Shown here piece after piece: positions 60,401 through 64,000 of a stretch of 64,000 bases of DNA. The notes below the pieces were generated by a model that worked only from the letters and a program-made list of their open reading frames with translations, ran no database searches and was not told the origin of the DNA. Position 1 is the first letter of the stretch, and every line of letters begins with the position of its first letter. The translations under genes were made by a program, and so were the position numbers. Source of the stretch: Owenia fusiformis (taxonomy: Eukaryota; Annelida; Polychaeta; Sabellida; Oweniidae); contig CAIIXF020000007.1 in the NCBI GenBank assembly GCA_903813345.2, forward strand, positions 9,677,730 to 9,741,729, in the 5' to 3' direction.

Positions 60401-63400
60401 GCAGTAGATGTCCCTAAGCCTGACTTACCTTCAACATAGCAGTAGATGTCCCTAAGCCTTTAGAACACAGCTCCATGACACCATATGAACAGAATGTATC
60501 TCGCACTTTATATGCACTGACAGTGGAGAGCCACACTGCTGGGTTGATCTCCACTTCTGATGGCGCAATAAGTATGGAATGATGGCCTGAGTAAATGCTG
60601 GAATAAACAGTAATAAGTATGGAATGATGGCCTGAGTAAATGCTGGAAAATGGATAGAATCATGGCATGAGTAAATGCTGGAAAATGGGGAAATAAGTAT
60701 GGAATGAGTGAATGCTCGTAAACTGGTTTTACAGATCAGCTACTATTTTCTTAAAACAAGTTCATCAATCAGTACCCTAAATCCCCATCAGACTGCTATT
60801 ATGAAGGATATAAGTTTGCATATGTACCTGCTAAGGCACCAGAGTACAAAGCCAAGGCCACAATATGGGTCCAGACAGAGGGCAACATCTCTTGAGGGGT
60901 AGAGCTCACACTGCAACTTCTGAGACCTACATAGGGCACTTGATGACATATGTGACATCTATAAAAAAGAAATCATTTTAATTCTGTGAAATTTAGATTG
61001 GATTATTTGATATTTCACAGTAATGGTTCTTTCATCTATTGGAAAAAGCGCATGCCGTGGTATGCTATTGTTCAATAACATGTGTTTTGACGAGTTTATT
61101 GTCAGAGGACACCAGGAAAGGCCCATTCTATGAGTAAGTACACACGACATCAGATTGGTAAGAGTGACACAAAAAACTTACTTTTACACCTGCTAGCATG
61201 CCAGTGGTAGAGACACTGAAGTCAAGGTAGCAGATCATCTCTGGGGTTGGTGCCCTGTATATACTGGCCAGCTTCTTTTTGGGTTTATCATCAGCATCTA
61301 ACAGGGTGGGCCAGCTACTTAGCTCTACTATGGCTGTCGCCTCCTGGAGAACATAAATCATAATATTAGGCAGTGATTATGACCTATAGTATTGGGAAAA
61401 TGAACAAAATAAACTAAGAGATCTAAGACAAGTATTTAGGGCTGCCACCTTCATTTTTTATGAGATGCATGGAAGGAACTTATACATTTCTTGAGGGTGA
61501 ATAGTAAATCCTATATGGCATATGATATATTATTTTATTGATGTTTGACCAATGTCAAAATATTTCTCTGACAAGGGCTGAAGCAAATGCTGAAATCTGA
61601 TTGGTCAAACATCAATAATATATCATATGCCATATAGGATTTACTCGCGTCCATTTCTTGAGCTACAAATGATTGATTCCTGTGTTTAAAGACTGTGAGA
61701 CATCAATTTCTTAATCATCAACAGTGTATAATAACTATACATACCTTTGACTTGATTAACTTGAGAACTGTTTGGTTTGACAAAATGGCCGCTGATTTAC
61801 TAACATCGACAATCATTCGGACTGTTGGCAAAGTGGTTGATATATTCTGTGTATGGGGAGGTCGCACAGTCACTGGAACAGCACCTGAAAAATATTTTAA
61901 AAAATGCCTGTGACTCAAACAGATGCCAGGCCACAATTTGGTTGTTACTTACTTTCAGTTGAAATAAATAATGTGCAAATCAATTATGTATAGGATTTAA
62001 CAACCATTTGTTACAGACAGCAAATGCCGAACACCTACTATGACTACCAACTACTGAATGCCGAACTCCATCCCAAAAAAATTTGGGAGACAATAACATT
62101 AATACGCCACCAGTTCTGATGATGACAAAACAATTGAAAATCATGACCCCTAATAGACCAACCTGCATATAAGCATCCATATGTGGCAGCTATCAGGTCA
62201 ATGCCTGGTGGGAATATGAGAGCCACATGCTCTCCCGTGTTTAACCTCCCCTTCTCTAGTAATAATGCTGCTATACGCTCCGCTTTGCGGTGAAGTTGGC
62301 CACAGTTCAATGTGGCTTGCACTTGGCCCTGAAACAAACAACACAATAATACATTGGATTGGATTTAATGGGGGGGGGGGGGGTTAAGTAACTTTTATAA
62401 AAAGCAAGCATGGGATTTTTTCCATTTACTTTACCAAAATTGAATTTAGTTTTTAGGAATTTTTTCCCATGTTAAAAACCATGTATGATCTTGTTTCATT
62501 CATCATGAAAGCTGATATCATCTGGGTGATGGTATGTCCTGATTGGCTCAGAATTTCATTGGTTCATCAGTAATGTAAGAGTGTGAGACACTGATAACTA
62601 CTCTTTCAAAGAGTAAGCTTTCATGTACATACCTTGGCATTTATCATTGAGTAGAGTTGGTGGTCTGGTGTTGTATGAGCTCTCCACTGTAATATCTCAG
62701 ACAAAAATTGATACTGAAATAAAAAAAACAATATAAAGAGTCAAAACTATAAATCAAGTATGTTTTACTAAATGAGCCATCAACATGTAAAATGTCACCA
62801 CCTACTATTTGTTACAGATGCCCAACACCAGCAGCCAAACACAAAAAGTAACAAGACTGTAACAATATGTCACAACTTCTGGAGGTAAGATAAAAACTAC
62901 AAAATTATGCTTTTAATGAGAATTATGCCACAGTTATACTGGATATTATAATCATTATAATATTTGTAACATGCTACATAATGAGTGACAAACTGAGTCT
63001 TAACTAATCTTAATTGGGTGACAAATTGTTCACAAATCACATTTATTTGAAACTGAACTCTGCAGAGTATCTAAATGCTTACCTTTTTAGCCCCATCAGA
63101 CTCATCACTTTGTCCAATTTCTCTCCCTGCGGCCTGAGCCAATCGGACACCCTGGACAATATTTCCCACATGTACTGCTGAGGGAGTCACATCTGGAAAT
63201 ATGCAATATTATGATACATATTTTTCCTGAGAAATGCCAAAATAGGATGCATAAGTTCCATACTGTGAGCAAATAACATCAAAACAATTGGAAAATGTTA
63301 TGTTCAGGATAATTTCCTATTCTTGCTTGGAAAATTTCAATTTTATATTGTATGACATAGAAAACTGGCATATTTGCTTATACATGGTGTCAGATGTGGG

Positions 63401-64000
63401 ATTCAAACCCATATAGACTTGAGAATATAATCTTACCTGGATGATGTTCTCTGGGTTTTGGCAAGTTGGCAACAACAGTGTGTGGACACATCAGGACATT
63501 AGCTGGGTGGAGTGTCCCTTCTAAATACTTCTTTCGAATCTCTGTTAGATGAATACCACCTAATGGAGTCTACAAGCAGAAAATATAGGGTGTCCAAAAA
63601 TTCAAGTAACCAATGATTTGTATTATTTTCTATGGATATAGCACTTGGATACAACCCACTTGAGTCAACAAGCAGAAAGTGCAGAGCGTCCAAAAATTGA
63701 AGTAACCAATGCTTTAAAAGAGATCAACTGCATCAGATATGATTTTCAATGGATGTAGCAGTTATGATGTAATCTACCCATGCGAGCCTTGGAAATCTAA
63801 TCTTCAACTACAATTTGTAATAACCAGATATACAAGCAGAAAATATGTGACGTTTCTAAAATTCAAGTAGCCAATGCTTTTGAAATGAAATTTTTATAGT
63901 GTAATAACAAGAAAGTGTACCTTAGGAAGATAGTTGGGAGGCACAAGAGCCAGACAGTAGACCCCAGTTTGGTGTATGCTGTCTACAGCTTGAAGCACCC
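57229..64000 (-). CDS. DIP2: Disco-interacting protein 2 (DIP2), C-terminal 695 residues
   Basis: Fourteen exons, from an exon cut by the window edge down to a TGA at 57229-57231. Every junction has GT/AG and matching phase, and summed length gives 695 codons plus stop. The product covers the linker after the first adenylate-forming domain and the whole second one. DIP2 proteins carry two FAAL/acyl-CoA-synthetase-like domains and act in lipid (diacylglycerol) homeostasis and neuronal development. Visible landmarks are VALIFPPGIDLIAA, TVRPPHTQN, DFSVSTTGMLAGVKMSH (A3-like), STSFGCRVN, ARTGYLGF (A7, with Tyr where active synthetases have Asp), RGMRYHPID (A8) and GEKQRMHLRDGFLAD (A10-like). It ends LDPIYVAYNM. 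The N-terminal half lies beyond 64000. Confidence 0.97.
57813..58007. repeat. inverted repeat with CACGTG boxes in last DIP2 intron
   Basis: TTGGCCCCCACGTGAT (57813-57828) and ATCACGTGGGGGCCAA (57992-58007) are exact inverted copies, with a further GGCCCCCACGTGG at 57838. Probably a small MITE; the CACGTG cores also make E-boxes. Confidence 0.75.
58330..58453 (-). CDS. DIP2: DIP2 exon m
   Basis: Encodes RHDALYVVGALDETVMLRGM then RYHPIDVETSVVRCHRKICE. Contains the A8 hinge RGMRYHPID. Confidence 0.96.
58703..58952 (-). CDS. DIP2: DIP2 exon l
   Basis: Encodes LLPGVKVVIANPETKGQC onward, with ADSHLGEIWVSCPHNASGYF and ARTGYLGFVRRTEMTQSDG. The A7 motif has Tyr in place of Asp. Confidence 0.97.
59247..59366 (-). 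CDS. DIP2: DIP2 exon k
   Basis: Encodes GASCPDPTAVYVDMRALRND and continues to LESGK. Phase 0 at both ends. Confidence 0.97.
59706..59876 (-). CDS. DIP2: DIP2 exon j (alternative upstream acceptor)
   Basis: Begins TKGVNLNCVRTLCVIAEERP and ends NVGICLQ. A second acceptor copy 99 bp upstream (exon edge 59975) is preceded by the same ATTTCAG-type sequence and would add 33 codons in frame with no stop. Confidence 0.92.
59845..60041. repeat. 99-bp tandem duplication over DIP2 acceptor
   Basis: Copies 59845-59943 and 59944-60041 share GTTCGCACACAGTTCAGGTT and CATATTATCT.CAGTTCACAC. Each contains the first ~32 bases of exon j, its acceptor and upstream intron. Confidence 0.93.
60270..60462. repeat. 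38-bp tandem repeat over DIP2 donor, five copies
   Basis: GACTTACCTTCAACATAGCA begins at 60270, 60308, 60346, 60384 and 60422. Each unit holds the last 28 bases of exon i and its GTAAGTCAGG donor. Confidence 0.97.
60429..60597 (-). CDS. DIP2: DIP2 exon i (tandem duplications at both splice sites)
   Basis: Encodes IYSGHHSILIAPSEVEINPA through MELCSKGLGTSTAMLK. The donor chosen here is the exon-proximal one of five identical donors at 38-bp spacing. Using any farther donor would read GTA AGT CAG GCT TAG, an immediate stop. The acceptor chosen is the exon-proximal of about three copies; the next, at 60642, would add 15 codons in frame. Confidence 0.9.
60567..60710. repeat. tandem duplications over DIP2 exon i acceptor
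   Basis: AATAAGTATGGAATGATGGC occurs at 60567 and 60612 (45-bp period). Shorter, diverged copies of GGCATGAGTAAATGCTGG and AAGTATGGAATGAGTGAATG follow to about 60710. Confidence 0.9.
60828..60958 (-). CDS. DIP2: DIP2 exon h
   Basis: Begins MSHMSSSALCRSQKLQCELY and includes CLDPYCGLGFVLWCLS. Ends with two bases of a split Ser codon. Confidence 0.96.
61182..61343 (-). CDS. DIP2: DIP2 exon g
   Basis: Contains SWPTLLDADDKPKKKLAS and the A3-like DFSVSTTGMLAGVK. Confidence 0.97.
61503..61645. repeat. foldback MITE in DIP2 intron
   Basis: AGTAAATCCTATATGGCATA at the left and its complement at the right start arms of about 47 bp, separated by ~45 bp. Non-coding. Confidence 0.85.
61745..61884 (-). 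CDS. DIP2: DIP2 exon f
   Basis: Encodes AVPVTVRPPHTQNISTTLPT onward to LKLIKSK. Confidence 0.97.
62163..62328 (-). CDS. DIP2: DIP2 exon e
   Basis: Encodes the segment with LLLEKGRLNTGEHVALIFPP and ending GCLYAG, highly conserved in DIP2. Confidence 0.97.
62633..62713 (-). CDS. DIP2: DIP2 exon d
   Basis: Encodes YQFLSEILQWRAHTTPDH then QLYSMINAK, the start of the second adenylate-forming domain. In phase at both ends. Confidence 0.95.
63083..63192 (-). CDS. DIP2: DIP2 exon c
   Basis: Encodes DVTPSAVHVGNIVQGVRLAQ and AAGREIGQSDESDGAKK. Linker before the second domain. Confidence 0.95.
63437..63569 (-). CDS. DIP2: DIP2 exon b
   Basis: Starts TPLGGIHLTEIRKKYLEG and ends HH plus a split codon. 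Acceptor CTGCTTGTAG, donor GTAAGATT. The intron just upstream (63570-63880) has duplicated copies of this acceptor region. Confidence 0.95.
63570..63880. repeat. three diverged tandem copies next to DIP2 exon b
   Basis: ACAAGCAGAAA..T followed by TCCAAAAATTCAAGTAACCA recurs at about 63571, 63670 and 63831. The first contains the real acceptor; in the second the AG has become TG. Confidence 0.75.
63921..64000 (-). CDS. DIP2: DIP2 exon a (cut by window)
   Basis: Encodes VLQAVDSIHQTGVYCLALVP and PNYLPK, then a GTACAC donor. The exon continues past the window. Confidence 0.93.

Noticed and set aside
1-64000. CRISPR array or bacterial operon
   Set aside because: Repeats are contiguous without unique spacers, and spliced genes, LINEs and LTR elements show the DNA is animal.

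Overview
This is an AT-rich animal nuclear window, dense in transposons and repeats. It holds one confidently recognised host gene, one likely unrecognised host gene, and a near-intact LTR retroelement. The recognised gene is DIP2 (disco-interacting protein 2) on the minus strand, 57229-64000. Its intron-exon structure, the mosaic of TIR elements and the minisatellites suggest a marine invertebrate, perhaps a lophotrochozoan or lower deuterostome. I cannot name the species.

Layout. 1-15.3 kb has no gene I can support. It holds the end of a Tc1/mariner-like element, a TTAA-flanked MITE, a 1.2-kb element with CACGG termini and 5-bp target duplications, a 1-kb array of 27-bp repeats and a second TTAA MITE. 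15.3-18.5 kb is a nested stack: a 46-47-bp minisatellite was hit by a 5'-truncated LINE, which was then hit by two MITEs. 18.9-23.2 kb is a cluster of foldback and hAT-like elements. 23.26-32.47 kb is a young LTR retrotransposon on the minus strand. It has two 2,713-bp LTRs that are almost identical, a 1,122-codon Gag-protease ORF, a primer-binding site and a polypurine tract, but no reverse transcriptase or integrase. 33-37 kb has a LINE 3' end, MITEs and a second CACGG/5-bp-TSD element.

38.6-42.3 kb carries a predicted two-exon minus-strand gene for a 257-residue single-pass membrane protein with no recognised family. Its intron is full of TIR elements. 43.6-54.4 kb is again transposon remnants, with a decayed mariner transposase at 51.5-52.4 kb and an hAT MITE at 54.1 kb. 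54.7-56.2 kb holds two tandem arrays downstream of DIP2.

57.2-64.0 kb encodes the C-terminal 695 residues of DIP2 in 14 exons (the first cut by the window edge), in phase throughout. Tandem duplications lie on splice junctions of this gene: a 38-bp unit repeated five times over one donor, a 99-bp duplication over the following acceptor, a 45-bp duplication over the preceding acceptor, and a weaker one over the acceptor of the second exon. Two of these create upstream acceptors that would add 33 or 15 residues without breaking the frame.

Most informative points: the Gag-protease-only LTR element with very long LTRs; the paired CACGG/5-bp-TSD elements, whose features fit the Transib/RAG-like group; and the splice-site duplications in DIP2.
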